This document shows, piece by piece, positions 39,832 through 50,165 of a stretch of 64,000 nucleotides of DNA. A program made the translations under genes and the position numbers. The notes under the pieces were generated by a model. The model saw only the letters and a program-made list of their open reading frames with translations, was not told the DNA's origin and searched no databases. The stretch's first letter is position 1. Each line of letters opens with the position of its first letter. Source of the stretch: Liberibacter crescens BT-1 (lineage in GTDB: Bacteria; Pseudomonadota; Alphaproteobacteria; Rhizobiales; Rhizobiaceae); assembly GCF_000325745.1 (NCBI RefSeq), contig NC_019907.1, positions 1 through 64,000 on the forward strand, read 5' to 3'.

Positions 39832-40374
39832 TTGACAAGTAAGGCGGTTGCTGTTGAAAATGATATAAGGTTGATCGTTGAAGTAGGAATCGAACGTTCT
39901 ATTGCTGATGTTATTGAGCCTTTAATAGTGTCAATGGACTTTAGACTTGTGCAAATAATGCTTTTTGGAAAGAATAGATTAACTTTGCAAGTTTTAGTAG
40001 AGCGTAACGATGGAACTATGACTTTAAAAGATTGCGAAGAATTGTCTAGGGCAATCTCTCCAGTTCTTGATGTGGAAGATTTAATAGATAAACCATATAC
40101 TTTAGAGGTTTCCTCTCCTGGAATTAATCGTCCGATGGTAAGAAAGTCTGATTTTGTGCGTTGGAAGGATTTTGTTATTAAGTGCAAAACTAATGTCATG
40201 ATTGGTAATAGTAAAAAGTTTTGTGGGAAAATTTTTGAAGTAGGTAATGACAGTTTTATTCTTGAAATTGATTTGGCATCGCGTGTTGAAATTCCATTCA
40301 GTTCGCTTTCTATGGCAAAGCTTGTGGTTACAGATGAGATGATTCGTAATTCTTTGGCAATTGCAAGTAAATAA
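39832..40374 (+). CDS. rimP: ribosome maturation factor RimP
   Basis: 180 residues. The N-terminal domain has IEPLIVSMDFRLVQIMLF. The family blocks DCEELSRAISPVLDVED and YTLEVSSPGINRPM are clear, followed by an SH3-like C-terminal domain. It assists 30S subunit maturation. The TTG start has GGAG seven bases upstream. It heads the rimP-nusA-infB-rbfA-truB-rpsO gene string. Confidence 0.94.
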   Translation: MTSKAVAVENDIRLIVEVGIERSIADVIEPLIVSMDFRLVQIMLFGKNRLTLQVLVERNDGTMTLKDCEELSRAISPVLDVEDLIDKPYTLEVSSPGINRPMVRKSDFVRWKDFVIKCKTNVMIGNSKKFCGKIFEVGNDSFILEIDLASRVEIPFSSLSMAKLVVTDEMIRNSLAIASK

Positions 40375-40468
40375 AAAGGTTGATAGAATAGAATTTAAAA
40401 GAGATACGATAAGTGAGTTTTAGAAAAAACTGTGTTTTTTGTAATAAGCAGTTATATGGAGAATTGAG

Positions 40469-42058
40469 ATGGTAGTCACTGCAAACCGACTCGAGCTTTT
40501 GCAAATAGCAGATGCTGTTGCATGTGAAAAAGTAATCGATCGTGATATAGTTCTTGCGGCGATGTCTGATGCAATTCAAAAAGCTGCGCGTTCACTTTAT
40601 GGAACAGAATCGAATATTCGTGCTAACATTGATCCAGAAACAGGTGCAATTTCTTTGCGGCGTTTGTTAGAAGTGGTTGATGTTGCTGAAAATTATTCTG
40701 TTCAGATTCCTTTGCAATTGGCTTTAGATTATAATCCTGATGCAGTTATTGGCGATTTTGTTGAAGAACCTCTTCCTCCTATAGATTTTGGTCGTATAGC
40801 TGTACAATCTGCTAAGCAAGTGATTGTGCAGAGGGTAAGGGAAGCTGAGCGTGAGCGGCAGTATAATGAATTTAAGGATAATGTTGGAGAAGTTGTTAAT
40901 GGTACAGTTAAGCGTGTCGAATATGGAAATGTTATTGTTGATTTAGGTCGTGGAGAAGGAATTATTCGTCGTGACGAGTTAATATCCCGTGAAGTATTCC
41001 GTCATGGTGATCGCGTTCGTAGTTATGTGCATGATGTTCGTCGTGAACAACGAGGACCACAGATTTTTTTATCACGTACTCACCCACAGTTTATGGTTAA
41101 GCTTTTTTCTATGGAAGTTCCAGAGATTTATGATGGAGTGATACAGGTAAAATCGGTTGCTCGTGATCCAGGATCAAGAGCAAAAATTGCAGTTTTTTCA
41201 GATGATACTTCTATTGATCCGGTAGGAGCATGTGTTGGTATGCGCGGTTCAAGGGTTCAAGCTGTTGTTGGTGAGTTGCAAGGTGAAAGGATTGATATAA
41301 TTCCGTGGTCACCTGATCCAGCTACTTTTGTAGTTAATGCGTTACAGCCAGCAACGGTCACAAAGATTGTTCTTGATGAAGATTCTGGGCGAATTGAAGT
41401 AGTTGTTCCTGATGAGCAACTTTCATTGGCTATTGGTCGTCGTGGGCAAAATGTCAGGCTTGCATCACAGCTTACAGGCTGGGGTATTGATATTATGACT
41501 GAGAACGAGGAATCTGAGCGGCGTCAGAAAGAATTTAATGAGCGTACACAGCTTTTTATGGGTTCCATTGATGTTGATGAAATGATAGGCCAGCTTCTTG
41601 CTGCTGAGGGTTTTTCTGATGTAGAGGAATTGGCGTATGTAGGTTTGGACGAAATAGCTTCTATTGAGGGTTTTGATGAAGAAACTGCTTCTGAGATACA
41701 GAAAAGAGCACGTGAATACATTGATGGTTTAGAGGTAAAATCTGATAAAAAAATTGAAAAACTTGGTATTGTAGAGGAATTGTGTAAAATTGATGGTATG
41801 AATTCTCGTATTATGCTAGCTCTTGGAGAGGCAGGTATAAAGACTATAGACGATCTTGCAGGGTGTTCTATAGATGATTTGGTGGGATGGAGTGAGTATA
41901 AAGATGGTAAGGACAAAAAAATTGAAGGGTTTTTATCGAAGATTGATGTATCGAGTGATGTGGCTGAAAATCTCATTCTAAAAGCTCGACTTCAAGCTGG
42001 TTGGATCTCAGAAATAGATGTACCTTCTAAGGCGCAGGTTGCTAATAAATCGGATTAG
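40469..42058 (+). CDS. nusA: transcription termination/antitermination factor NusA
   Basis: 529 residues. The N-terminal RNA polymerase-binding domain (1-125) is followed by an S1 domain (GEVVNGTVKRVEYGNVIVDL), KH domains with VGACVGMRGSRVQAVVGEL and SLAIGRRGQNVRLASQLTG, and two acidic C-terminal helix-hairpin-helix repeats (about 355-500). It modulates pausing, termination and antitermination. The gap to infB lacks the ylxR gene found here in many alphaproteobacteria. Confidence 0.97.
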   Translation: MVVTANRLELLQIADAVACEKVIDRDIVLAAMSDAIQKAARSLYGTESNIRANIDPETGAISLRRLLEVVDVAENYSVQIPLQLALDYNPDAVIGDFVEEPLPPIDFGRIAVQSAKQVIVQRVREAERERQYNEFKDNVGEVVNGTVKRVEYGNVIVDLGRGEGIIRRDELISREVFRHGDRVRSYVHDVRREQRGPQIFLSRTHPQFMVKLFSMEVPEIYDGVIQVKSVARDPGSRAKIAVFSDDTSIDPVGACVGMRGSRVQAVVGELQGERIDIIPWSPDPATFVVNALQPATVTKIVLDEDSGRIEVVVPDEQLSLAIGRRGQNVRLASQLTGWGIDIMTENEESERRQKEFNERTQLFMGSIDVDEMIGQLLAAEGFSDVEELAYVGLDEIASIEGFDEETASEIQKRAREYIDGLEVKSDKKIEKLGIVEELCKIDGMNSRIMLALGEAGIKTIDDLAGCSIDDLVGWSEYKDGKDKKIEGFLSKIDVSSDVAENLILKARLQAGWISEIDVPSKAQVANKSD

Positions 42059-42327
42059 AAATTTTTCACAGTTTTATGTATAAAGAAGCAAGTTTTCTCT
42101 TGAGAAGAAATTGAATTGCTGAAATGGGTTTTTATAAATTATAAAACTTAATTCTTTTGATATATTAAAGAGAGTTTTTAAGATAAAAGGGTTTATTGAA
42201 ACATCATAATAATAATATCAAAAGTATTATGGATAGCATAAGTAATTAAGATATTTTGATGTAAATAGGGTTTAAAGGACAGAGTAGTTGAATTATCTCA
42301 TCCCATTGTCCTAAGGAAAGCAAATTT
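42059..42327. other. nusA-infB gap without ylxR
   Basis: 269 AT-rich bases in which I see no YlxR-like frame. Near the 3' end AGGACA (42276-42281) can pair with TGTCCT (42307-42312), which abuts the infB ribosome-binding site (AAGGA). Confidence 0.5.
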
Positions 42328-44958
42328 ATGACCGATAAAAAAGATAATAAAACATTGAATGTAACAGGAAAGAAAACATTAACATTAAAGGTTTCGAGTG
42401 TTAGTAAATCTTCTGTTCGTCAAAATGTGAATCAAGGTCGTGTTAAATCCGTTGTGGTTGAAACGCGCAAGCGTCGTCCACACCGTCAAGAAGATGAAAA
42501 AAATCCAATAGTTCTAAAATATTCGCAGCCTTTAGAATCTCCTTCTCGAAATCCTCAATTAGTCTCAAAGACTTCATTTAAAGGTGGTTTAAAAAAGAAT
42601 CCTTATTCTGAAGATGTTTCTTCTTCACAGAAAAGGTCGTCTTCTTCTGTTTCTAAGCAACTTTCTCCTGAAGAAATAGAAAGTCGTCGACGTGCTTTAA
42701 TTGAGGCTCAGCTTCGTGAAGTCGAGGAAGCTCAGGATAAGTATGAAGAGGAGAGTTCAGTATCTCCTGTAATTACAGAGGCTGAAATTAGTGTAGGTCA
42801 GGTTAAAAAAGATAATATAGATGAAAATGTTTTGTCGTTTGACAATACAATTGATTCGTCAGAGGGAATAGATTCTACTTTACCTCCTATGAAACTTTTA
42901 GATTCGGAGCAAGATAATTCAATTTTACGTAATAAAAATAGACGGCCTATGGAGGATGAAAGTAATAGTCGTGTGAAGTCACGTTCTAATGTGCGTGGTA
43001 AGAATACTGTTGCTAATTCAACAAAGTCTGTGATGCGTAATAAGGGAGAAGAAGAAAAGAGGCGTAAAAAGCTTAAAGTAACAACTGATGATTTTGACGA
43101 TGAGGGTTCTTCGTTTCGTGGTCGTTCACTTTCAGCAATGCGTCGACGCCAAGAAAAAATTCGTAGAAGTCAATTGCAAGAATCGCGTGAAAAGATTTCA
43201 CGTGATATTATACTGCCTGAGACAATCACTATACAAGAGTTGTCGCAGCGTATGTCAGAACGTTCGGCTGATGTAATTAAGTTTTTAATGAAAGAAGGCC
43301 AGATGATGAAACCTGGTGATGTTATTGATGCTGATCTTTCAGAAATAATTGCCAACGAATTTGGGCATACAGTGAAACGTGTATTGGAATCAGATGTTGA
43401 GTTAGGTATTTTTGATACTAAAGATGATGAGGCCGATTTAGAAGTGCGCTCGCCTGTTGTTACAGTAATGGGTCATGTGGATCATGGGAAGACATCGTTG
43501 TTAGATTCTATTCGTCAAGCGAATGTTGTTAAGGAAGAGGCAGGAGGTATTACCCAACATATAGGGGCTTATCAGGTTGAGAAGAATGGGCAAAAAATTA
43601 CTTTTATTGATACGCCTGGTCACGCTGCTTTTACAGCAATGCGAGCACGTGGAGCTCAAGTAACAGATATTGCTGTTATTGTTCTAGCGGCAGATGATGG
43701 TGTTATGCCGCAAACAGTTGAATCTATAAAACACGCAAAAGCTGCTAATGTTCCAATTATTGTTGCTATTAATAAAATTGATAAGCCGAGTGCTAATGTA
43801 CAAAAAGTTCGTACTGAGTTGCTCCAATATGAGGTTTTTGTTGAAAGTATGGGGGGAGAAGTTCTTGATGTTGAGGTTTCTGCCAAGAAAGGTCTTCATT
43901 TAGATAAATTATTGGATGCTGTTTTGTTACAGGCAGAGCTTCTTAATCTCAAAACGAATTTGAATCGTAGAGCAGAAGGCTCAATAATTGAAGCAAAACT
44001 TGATCGTGGTCGTGGTTCAGTTGTAACAATTTTAGTTCAAAATGGGATTTTACGCTTAGGTCAAATTATAGTAGCTGGTGATCAGTGGGGTCGTGTTAGA
44101 GCACTATTTAATGATAAAGGGGAGAGCGTATCAGAGGCTATGCCATCTATGCCTGTAGAAATTCTTGGACTTCAGGGAATACCAACAGCCGGAGATAAAT
44201 TTGTTGTAATTGATAGTGAAAGTCGTGCCCGTGAGATTGCTGAATATAGGCAACGGTTGTCACGTGAGAAATCTATGGCTCGTCAGTCAGGATTACGAGG
44301 TTCTATAGAAAAGCTTATGAGTGATCTTTATACATCATCTGGTGTTAAGGAATTACCTCTGATTATTAAAGGTGATGTCCAAGGTTCTGTGGAAGCTATT
44401 GTTAATGCTCTTGAAAAATTAGCTACTGATGAAGTTAAGGTTCGTATTGTGCATTTCAGTGCCGGAGCAATCAACGAGTCTGATATATCTTTAGCGCAAG
44501 CATCTGATGCTACAGTTATTGGTTTTAATATTAGAGCTAATTCTCAGGCAAGGGTGCTTGCTGAGCGAGAAAATATAAAAGTTCTTTATTATAACATCAT
44601 TTATGACCTTGTTAATGAAGTTAAAGAAGTGATGTCTTGTATGTTGAAACCAGAAGTGCGTGAAACTTTCTTGGGTAATGCTAAAATTATAGAGCTTTTT
44701 AATATTACAAAATTTGGTAAAATAGCAGGTTGTAAAGTTTTAGAAGGTAAGGTGGAGAAGGGTTCCGGCGTGCGCCTTATTCGCGATAAGGTGGTTGTGT
44801 ACGAAGGTAAACTTAGGATGTTAAAACGTTTTAAGGATGAAGTCACAGAGGTAAGCATAGGACAAGAATGTGGTATAGCTTTTGAAAATTATGATAACAT
44901 GCAAGTTGGGGATATGATAGAGTGTTTCCGTATTGAGTATATAAAGCGGTCACTTTAA
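42328..44958 (+). CDS. infB: translation initiation factor IF-2
   Basis: 876 residues. The charged, poorly conserved N-terminal region runs to about 310. The IF2N-like segment [27 protein letters not shown] precedes the G domain with [29 protein letters not shown] and NKIDKP. The remaining beta-barrel domains that bind fMet-tRNA are complete. It brings initiator tRNA to the 30S subunit. Confidence 0.97.
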   Translation: MTDKKDNKTLNVTGKKTLTLKVSSVSKSSVRQNVNQGRVKSVVVETRKRRPHRQEDEKNPIVLKYSQPLESPSRNPQLVSKTSFKGGLKKNPYSEDVSSSQKRSSSSVSKQLSPEEIESRRRALIEAQLREVEEAQDKYEEESSVSPVITEAEISVGQVKKDNIDENVLSFDNTIDSSEGIDSTLPPMKLLDSEQDNSILRNKNRRPMEDESNSRVKSRSNVRGKNTVANSTKSVMRNKGEEEKRRKKLKVTTDDFDDEGSSFRGRSLSAMRRRQEKIRRSQLQESREKISRDIILPETITIQELSQRMSERSADVIKFLMKEGQMMKPGDVIDADLSEIIANEFGHTVKRVLESDVELGIFDTKDDEADLEVRSPVVTVMGHVDHGKTSLLDSIRQANVVKEEAGGITQHIGAYQVEKNGQKITFIDTPGHAAFTAMRARGAQVTDIAVIVLAADDGVMPQTVESIKHAKAANVPIIVAINKIDKPSANVQKVRTELLQYEVFVESMGGEVLDVEVSAKKGLHLDKLLDAVLLQAELLNLKTNLNRRAEGSIIEAKLDRGRGSVVTILVQNGILRLGQIIVAGDQWGRVRALFNDKGESVSEAMPSMPVEILGLQGIPTAGDKFVVIDSESRAREIAEYRQRLSREKSMARQSGLRGSIEKLMSDLYTSSGVKELPLIIKGDVQGSVEAIVNALEKLATDEVKVRIVHFSAGAINESDISLAQASDATVIGFNIRANSQARVLAERENIKVLYYNIIYDLVNEVKEVMSCMLKPEVRETFLGNAKIIELFNITKFGKIAGCKVLEGKVEKGSGVRLIRDKVVVYEGKLRMLKRFKDEVTEVSIGQECGIAFENYDNMQVGDMIECFRIEYIKRSL

Positions 44959-44991
44959 TAGGTTTTTTTCTAAAAGGTGTTTTTTATAAAT

Positions 44992-45396
44992 ATGGTAAAG
45001 AGTAAAACTTCAAGAGGGCTTGTGCGTACATTACGAGTCGGAGAGAAAATACGCGCTGTTCTAATGGAGCTGCTTTTTAAAGATGGATTTTTAAATATAT
45101 TAATAAATAATACGACAATATTAATCTCAGAAGTACGTATGTCGGGAGATTTAAAAATTGCAACAGCTTACGTTTCTCTTCCGCAAGAAATAAATCACAA
45201 TGAAATTATTTCAATTTTAAATAGTAATAGTAAATTTATTAGAGGTCGTATAGGTAAAATACTCAAAGATCTTAAATATATTCCAGAGATTTATTTTAAA
45301 GATGATAATTCTTTTCAAAATTACTCGAAAGTTGATGCTCTTTTACGATCTCCGAAGGTTGTCGTAGATTTATTGAAGCCCAATGTAGCTGAATAA
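44992..45396 (+). CDS. rbfA: 30S ribosome-binding factor RbfA
   Basis: With the ATG at 44992, 134 residues. The frame extends upstream to a GTG at 44977, but the AAAAGG there overlaps that GTG and better serves the ATG, though with long spacing. KH-like fold markers include RVGEKIRAVLMELL, ISEVRMSGDLKIATAYVSLP and LKYIPEIYFKDD. A cold-shock and 16S maturation factor, in the usual infB-rbfA-truB order. Confidence 0.9.
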   Translation: MVKSKTSRGLVRTLRVGEKIRAVLMELLFKDGFLNILINNTTILISEVRMSGDLKIATAYVSLPQEINHNEIISILNSNSKFIRGRIGKILKDLKYIPEIYFKDDNSFQNYSKVDALLRSPKVVVDLLKPNVAE

Positions 45397-45398
45397 GT

Positions 45399-46331
45399 AT
45401 GTCTTTTTCCAGAAAATTAAGAGGTCGTCTGGTTTCTGGTTGGCTTATTCTTGATAAGCCAGTGGGTATTGGGTCTACAGAGATAGTTTCAACAGTAAAG
45501 AATTTATTTGGAGCACAGAAAGCTGGGCATGCAGGAACACTTGATCCACTCGCTTCTGGTGTGTTACCAGTAGCATTTGGAAATGCTACTAAAACTATTC
45601 CTTATGTGATGAGAGGACGTAAGGTTTATGAATTTAATATAACTTGGGGTGAAGAGCGTTCAACTGATGATATACAAGGTAAGGTTTTATATTCTTCTCA
45701 ATATAGACCTACAAGTAAAGAGATAAAAATAGTTTTGTCAAAATATACAGGTATAATAGAACAAATTCCGCCTAATTTTTCTGCTGTTAAAATTAAAGGA
45801 GAAAGAGCTTATAATCTTGCTCGTAATGGAATTAGATTTGATCTTCCGTCAAGAAAGACAGAAATATTTTGTTTAAAATTTTTAAAATATGTTAATAGGG
45901 ATACGTCGTCTTTCAGAGTAGAGTGTGGTAAAGGTACTTATATAAGATCTTTGGCTCGGGATATTGGTCGAGATTTGCAATGTTATGGCTATGTATCTGA
46001 TTTGCGTCGTACATATGTCTCTCCTTTTTTAGAAGAAGCATTGGTGCCTTTTTCTTCCCTTTTAAGCTTTAAGGAAATTGAAACTCAAGATGAGCGTTTG
46101 AAGGTGCTAGATACGTACATTATTAATGTTACGAAGGCATTGTCTGGATTAATGCATTTCGCTGTTTCTGATATACAAGCGAATTGCATTAGGAAGGGTA
46201 AGTCAATTCTGGTAGATGGATATGAAGATGAAGTTTTTCCAGCAGATGCTTATGTTACAATGCAGGGAAGTCTTGTTGCTATAGGTCAAGTTAATTATAG
46301 AAAATTCCATCCATGTAGAGTTTTTTTGTGA
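45399..46331 (+). CDS. truB: tRNA pseudouridine-55 synthase TruB
   Basis: 310 residues. The catalytic Asp lies in GHAGTLDPLASGVLPVAFG; the LARNG and GTYIRSLARDIG blocks follow, with a C-terminal PUA-like tail. Makes pseudouridine 55 in the T loop. It starts two bases after the rbfA stop. Confidence 0.96.
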   Translation: MSFSRKLRGRLVSGWLILDKPVGIGSTEIVSTVKNLFGAQKAGHAGTLDPLASGVLPVAFGNATKTIPYVMRGRKVYEFNITWGEERSTDDIQGKVLYSSQYRPTSKEIKIVLSKYTGIIEQIPPNFSAVKIKGERAYNLARNGIRFDLPSRKTEIFCLKFLKYVNRDTSSFRVECGKGTYIRSLARDIGRDLQCYGYVSDLRRTYVSPFLEEALVPFSSLLSFKEIETQDERLKVLDTYIINVTKALSGLMHFAVSDIQANCIRKGKSILVDGYEDEVFPADAYVTMQGSLVAIGQVNYRKFHPCRVFL

Positions 46332-46467
46332 TCCTTCTTCCATTTTTTAGTAAAAAGAAGTATAACGTCAAAAAGATTTTTACCTGATTAATAATATTTT
46401 GAGTATATATCATAAATTTGGCAATGTTGATATAGTAGTTTTTTGTTTTATCTAGAAAGGATATTGT

Positions 46468-46737
46468 ATGTCTATTACCGCAGAGCGTAAAAGGCAACTT
46501 ATAAGTGAGTATGCTATAAAAGAAGGAGACACTGGTTCTACAGAGGTGCAGGTTTCTATTCTTACTGAACGTATATCAAATCTTACTGTTCATTTTAAGG
46601 AATATAAGAAAGATCTTAGTTCTCGTCGTGGGCTATTACGTTTGGTATCATTACGACGTTCGCTTTTAGATTATATAAAAAGGAAGGATGAAGATCGCTA
46701 TAAAAAAATCATTACTCGACTAGGAATTCGTCGTTGA
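46468..46737 (+). CDS. rpsO: 30S ribosomal protein S15
   Basis: 89 residues with the classic S15 sequence: [33 protein letters not shown] and the C-terminal [10 protein letters not shown]. Binds 16S rRNA in the central domain. AAAGGAT upstream of the ATG is a good ribosome-binding site. Followed by pnp, the standard pairing, with its own candidate promoter between. Confidence 0.97.
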   Translation: MSITAERKRQLISEYAIKEGDTGSTEVQVSILTERISNLTVHFKEYKKDLSSRRGLLRLVSLRRSLLDYIKRKDEDRYKKIITRLGIRR

Positions 46738-46751
46738 ATTTAGTTAAGTTA

Positions 46752-46779
46752 ATGACATTCTTAACGATTATGTTATAGT
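46752..46779 (+). promoter_or_regulatory. candidate pnp promoter
   Basis: ATGACA, 16 bases, TATAGT: five of six matches in each box. It would start a leader of about 200 bases before pnp, which contains nested hairpins. Confidence 0.45.
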
Positions 46780-46794
46780 TTTGTCCATGTTTTA

Positions 46795-46883
46795 GTCACT
46801 AGATCTGAAATATGGGCTGGTGTATTTTACACTTTTATATAATAGTGACATTTATTGGGCAGGATTGCTGGATGCTTGCAATC
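46795..46883 (+). promoter_or_regulatory. structured pnp leader
   Basis: GTCACTA (46795-46801) pairs exactly with TAGTGAC (46843-46849) and encloses a smaller hairpin GTGTA-TTT-TACAC (46820-46832). A third hairpin GATTGC / GCAATC (46863-46883) is followed by TTTT. In E. coli the pnp leader forms an RNase III-processed stem used for autoregulation; a similar role here is an inference. Confidence 0.45.
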
Positions 46884-46993
46884 TTTTAGAAGCTTCTTGT
46901 TTTCTTGCTCATGAATTTGTACTAATTAAAAAATAAGATACTTGGATTTCTAGAAAAAGATTATAGACTCTTTTTTCTATTAAGGATTGCAAT

Positions 46994-49105
46994 ATGTTCG
47001 ATATTAATACAGTTGAGATTGAGTGGGCAGGCCGTTTGCTCAAACTAGAAACAGGTAGAATTGCTCGCCAAGCTGATGGTTCTGTATTAGCAACTTATGG
47101 TCAAACAGTTGTTTTAGCTACTGTTGTTTCAGCAAAAGATAATAAATCATATCAAGATTTTTTTCCTTTAACTGTTAATTATCAAGAAAAAACTTATGCT
47201 GTTGGTAAAATACCTGGTGGTTATTTAAAACGTGAATCTCGTCCTACTGAAACTGAAACGCTAGTTTCGCGTTTAATTGATCGTTCTATAAGACCGCTTT
47301 TCGTTGAGAGTTATAAAAATGATACTCAAGTCATTGTTAATGTGATACAGCATGATTTAGAAAATGATCCACATGTTGTAGGTGTAATAGCTGCTTCTGC
47401 AGCCTTAACGTTATCAGGTGTGCCATTTATTGGGCCTCTTGCTGGTGCCCGGGTTATTTATTTAAATGGTGAATATATATTAAATCCGCATTTAGATGAA
47501 ATAGAAAAAGGGTGTCTTGACTTGTTCGTTGCGGGTACACATGATGCTATTATCATGGTTGAATCAGAGGCAAAAGAGCTTTCAGAAAATGTGATGCTTG
47601 ATGCTATTATGTTTGGTTATCGAAGTTTTCAGCCTGTTATTGATGCTATTATCAAGCTTGCTGAAGTTTCTGCTAAAGAACCACGTGTGTTGCTTGATGT
47701 AAAAAGCTGCTTAGAATTAGAGCATGAAATGCTTGAATATGTCGAAAATGATTTACGAAATGCTTATAAAATTACTGAAAAAAATGCACGTTATGAGGCA
47801 ATTGAGGCTATTAAAGATAAGGTAAATTCTAAATTCTTTGTTGAAAACTCTGAAGAGTTGCCTTGGAGTTGTGAAGAGATCGCGTCTGTTTTTAAAAAAA
47901 TACAGTCTAAGATAGTTAGAGGAAATATAATTAATGAAAATATTCGAATTGATGGTCGTGATCTTGTAACTGTTCGTCCAATTGAGGCAGAAGTAGGAAT
48001 TTTATCGCGTACGCATGGTTCAGCGTTATTTACTCGAGGAGAAACTCAGGCATTAGTAATTGCAACTCTTGGAACAAGGGAAGATGAACAATATGTTGAT
48101 TCTTTGACAGGCATGTATAAAGAAGATTTTATGTTGCATTATAATTTTTTCCCATTTTCTGTAGGAGAAACAGGTCGTATTAGTTCTCCCAGTCGTAGAG
48201 AGATTGGGCATGGAAAGTTAGCTTGGCGTTCTATTCATCCAATTTTGCCAAAAACAGATCAATTTCCGTATACCTTACGAGTAGTTTCCGAAATTACAGA
48301 ATCTAATGGTTCCTCTTCAATGGCGACTGTATGTGGGGCTTCGTTAGCTCTTATGGATGCTGGTGTTCCTATATTGAGACCAGTTGCAGGTATTGCTATG
48401 GGTCTTATAAAAGAGGGAGATAAGTTCTCTATTTTATCTGATATACTTGGTGATGAAGATCATTTGGGTGATATGGATTTTAAGGTAGCAGGGACAGAGC
48501 TTGGTATAACGTCACTTCAGATGGATATAAAGATAACAGGAATCTCAAAAGAAATTATAGAAATTGCCTTGGAGCAAGCAAGAAAGGGTCGTATCCACAT
48601 CCTTGATAAGATGTCTCAGGTTATATCTGAGAGTCGTTTGCAGCTTGGGGAGTTTGCTCCTCGTATTGAAATTATGAATATACCGGTTGATAAGATCCGA
48701 GAGGTTATTGGTTCTGGCGGAAAAGTCATTCGAGAAATTGTTGAAAAAACCGGAGCAAAAATTAATATTGAAGATGATGGTACTATAAAGATAGCATCAT
48801 CTTCTTTTAAAGAGATTGAAGCCGCTAAAAAAATGATACATTCTATTGTAGATGAACCAGAACTTGGTAAAGTTTATGAAGGTATAGTTGTAAAAACTGC
48901 AGATTTTGGTGCTTTTGTGAAGTTTTTTGGTTCGCGTGATGGATTAGTACATATATCTCAGCTTGCAGCTGAAAGAGTTTCTAAAACAAATGATGTAGTT
49001 AAAGAAGGTCATAAGGTTTGGGTTAAATTTTTAGGTTTTGATGAACGTGGTAAAGTAAGATTGTCAATGAAATCTGTTGATCAAAGAACAGGGAAAGAAT
49101 TTTAA
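46994..49105 (+). CDS. pnp: polyribonucleotide nucleotidyltransferase (PNPase)
   Basis: 703 residues. Two RNase PH-like domains, the first with [19 protein letters not shown], the second with RGETQALV and the active-site [18 protein letters not shown] region. They are followed by a KH domain ([20 protein letters not shown]) and an S1 domain ([18 protein letters not shown]). A phosphorolytic 3'-5' exonuclease and degradosome partner. AAGGAT precedes the ATG. The C-terminus is shorter than in many rhizobia but all domains are complete. Confidence 0.97.
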   Translation: MFDINTVEIEWAGRLLKLETGRIARQADGSVLATYGQTVVLATVVSAKDNKSYQDFFPLTVNYQEKTYAVGKIPGGYLKRESRPTETETLVSRLIDRSIRPLFVESYKNDTQVIVNVIQHDLENDPHVVGVIAASAALTLSGVPFIGPLAGARVIYLNGEYILNPHLDEIEKGCLDLFVAGTHDAIIMVESEAKELSENVMLDAIMFGYRSFQPVIDAIIKLAEVSAKEPRVLLDVKSCLELEHEMLEYVENDLRNAYKITEKNARYEAIEAIKDKVNSKFFVENSEELPWSCEEIASVFKKIQSKIVRGNIINENIRIDGRDLVTVRPIEAEVGILSRTHGSALFTRGETQALVIATLGTREDEQYVDSLTGMYKEDFMLHYNFFPFSVGETGRISSPSRREIGHGKLAWRSIHPILPKTDQFPYTLRVVSEITESNGSSSMATVCGASLALMDAGVPILRPVAGIAMGLIKEGDKFSILSDILGDEDHLGDMDFKVAGTELGITSLQMDIKITGISKEIIEIALEQARKGRIHILDKMSQVISESRLQLGEFAPRIEIMNIPVDKIREVIGSGGKVIREIVEKTGAKINIEDDGTIKIASSSFKEIEAAKKMIHSIVDEPELGKVYEGIVVKTADFGAFVKFFGSRDGLVHISQLAAERVSKTNDVVKEGHKVWVKFLGFDERGKVRLSMKSVDQRTGKEF

Positions 49106-49616
49106 TTTATCTCTTACCCCATGACGTGTTTTCATATAATGTTGTGCTAAGAATTAGAGCTTTCTTGTAAAAATAGAAACATTGTAATAGCTTATGAAAT
49201 TAAACTGTATGGTTATATGTTTAACAGTTTATAATTTTATATATGGTGAGTATATTTAATATAATTAGGGCATTTTATAGAAGATAAAAATACCTTTCCT
49301 TGTATATAAGATGTTTTTTCTTTTAATTCAGTAGAATTTTAATTGGATTTTTAATTAAATAGTGTTAGAAGAAAAAAATATAGAGTAATAATATTTTATA
49401 TTATTATTAATAGATTGTATTTTTATTTTTTTACTATGATTTTCTGATTGCTTTCTTTAAAAAGAATTTAGATAATGAGGCTATATAGTAAGAGCTAAAG
49501 AATTTTTTTATGTGTACTTTTATTAAAAGGTCTTAAAATTTAAGGTTGTTTATAATTTTAAGTAAATTCCAGAAAAATCGAATATATAAGAAGATATATA
49601 TGCAAGGGATATTGAT
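49106..49616. other. 511-base gene-free region between pnp and mucR
   Basis: Very AT-rich. One possible hairpin, AAACTGT / ACAGTTT (49202-49208 / 49224-49230, 15-base loop), might end the pnp transcript. Long A/T stretches follow. MucR-type genes often repress themselves through AT-rich upstream DNA, so the region may include such sites, but none can be defined by eye. Confidence 0.5.
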
Positions 49617-50057
49617 ATGGTTAACAATAATTCTATAGATGCTTCTGAAAAGTTATTAGAATTGACTGTTGGTATAGTTGCTGCATATGTTGGAAATCAT
49701 GTGGTTCCTATGACAGAGATTGGGTGTTTAATTGCAGATGTGCACTCAATTTTGAAGAATACTGTTTCGCAAACTTTAAATCAAATAACTTCAGATATTG
49801 AAAAATCTAAACCAGCAGTGCCAATACGTAAATCTATTGAAGATGGTTTTTTAGTTTGTCTTGAAGATGGTATGAAGTTTAAATCTTTGAAGCGTCATCT
49901 TATGACATATCATAATATGACTCCTGAAGAATATAGGTTAAAATGGGGGTTACCCAGTGACTATCCAATGGTTTCTAAGGATTATGCTAATGCTCGTTCA
50001 AAACTTGCTAAAGATATGGGGCTTGGAAAAAATCGTAAAAAGAATCAAGTTTCTTAA
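49617..50057 (+). CDS. mucR: MucR/Ros-family zinc-finger transcriptional regulator
   Basis: 146 residues. The prokaryotic zinc finger lies in FLVCLEDGMKFKSLKRHL followed by MTYHNMTPEEYRLKWGLP: Cys-x2-Asp as first ligand pair and His-x3-His as second, the known Ros/MucR variant. The N-terminal half mediates oligomerisation. Relatives act as H-NS-like silencers of envelope, motility and virulence genes in rhizobia, Brucella and Agrobacterium. AAGGGA lies seven bases before the ATG. Converges on dapE. Confidence 0.93.
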   Translation: MVNNNSIDASEKLLELTVGIVAAYVGNHVVPMTEIGCLIADVHSILKNTVSQTLNQITSDIEKSKPAVPIRKSIEDGFLVCLEDGMKFKSLKRHLMTYHNMTPEEYRLKWGLPSDYPMVSKDYANARSKLAKDMGLGKNRKKNQVS

Positions 50058-50165
50058 TAAAGACTGAATTGACACATGTTGCTGTAATGACTTTTAATTG
50101 TTAATATTTTTTATATTATATATTATACAATAAATTCGAGTTTATTACTTAAAAAATAAAAATCA

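Noticed and set aside
43656-43899. Antisense frames inside infB
   Set aside because: Shadows of a strongly conserved GTPase domain; no ribosome-binding sites and composition follows the sense gene.
46863-46887. GATTGC / GCAATC plus TTTT read as a simple rpsO terminator
   Set aside because: The candidate pnp promoter lies upstream of it, so it is better treated as part of the pnp leader; the stem is short for a terminator.
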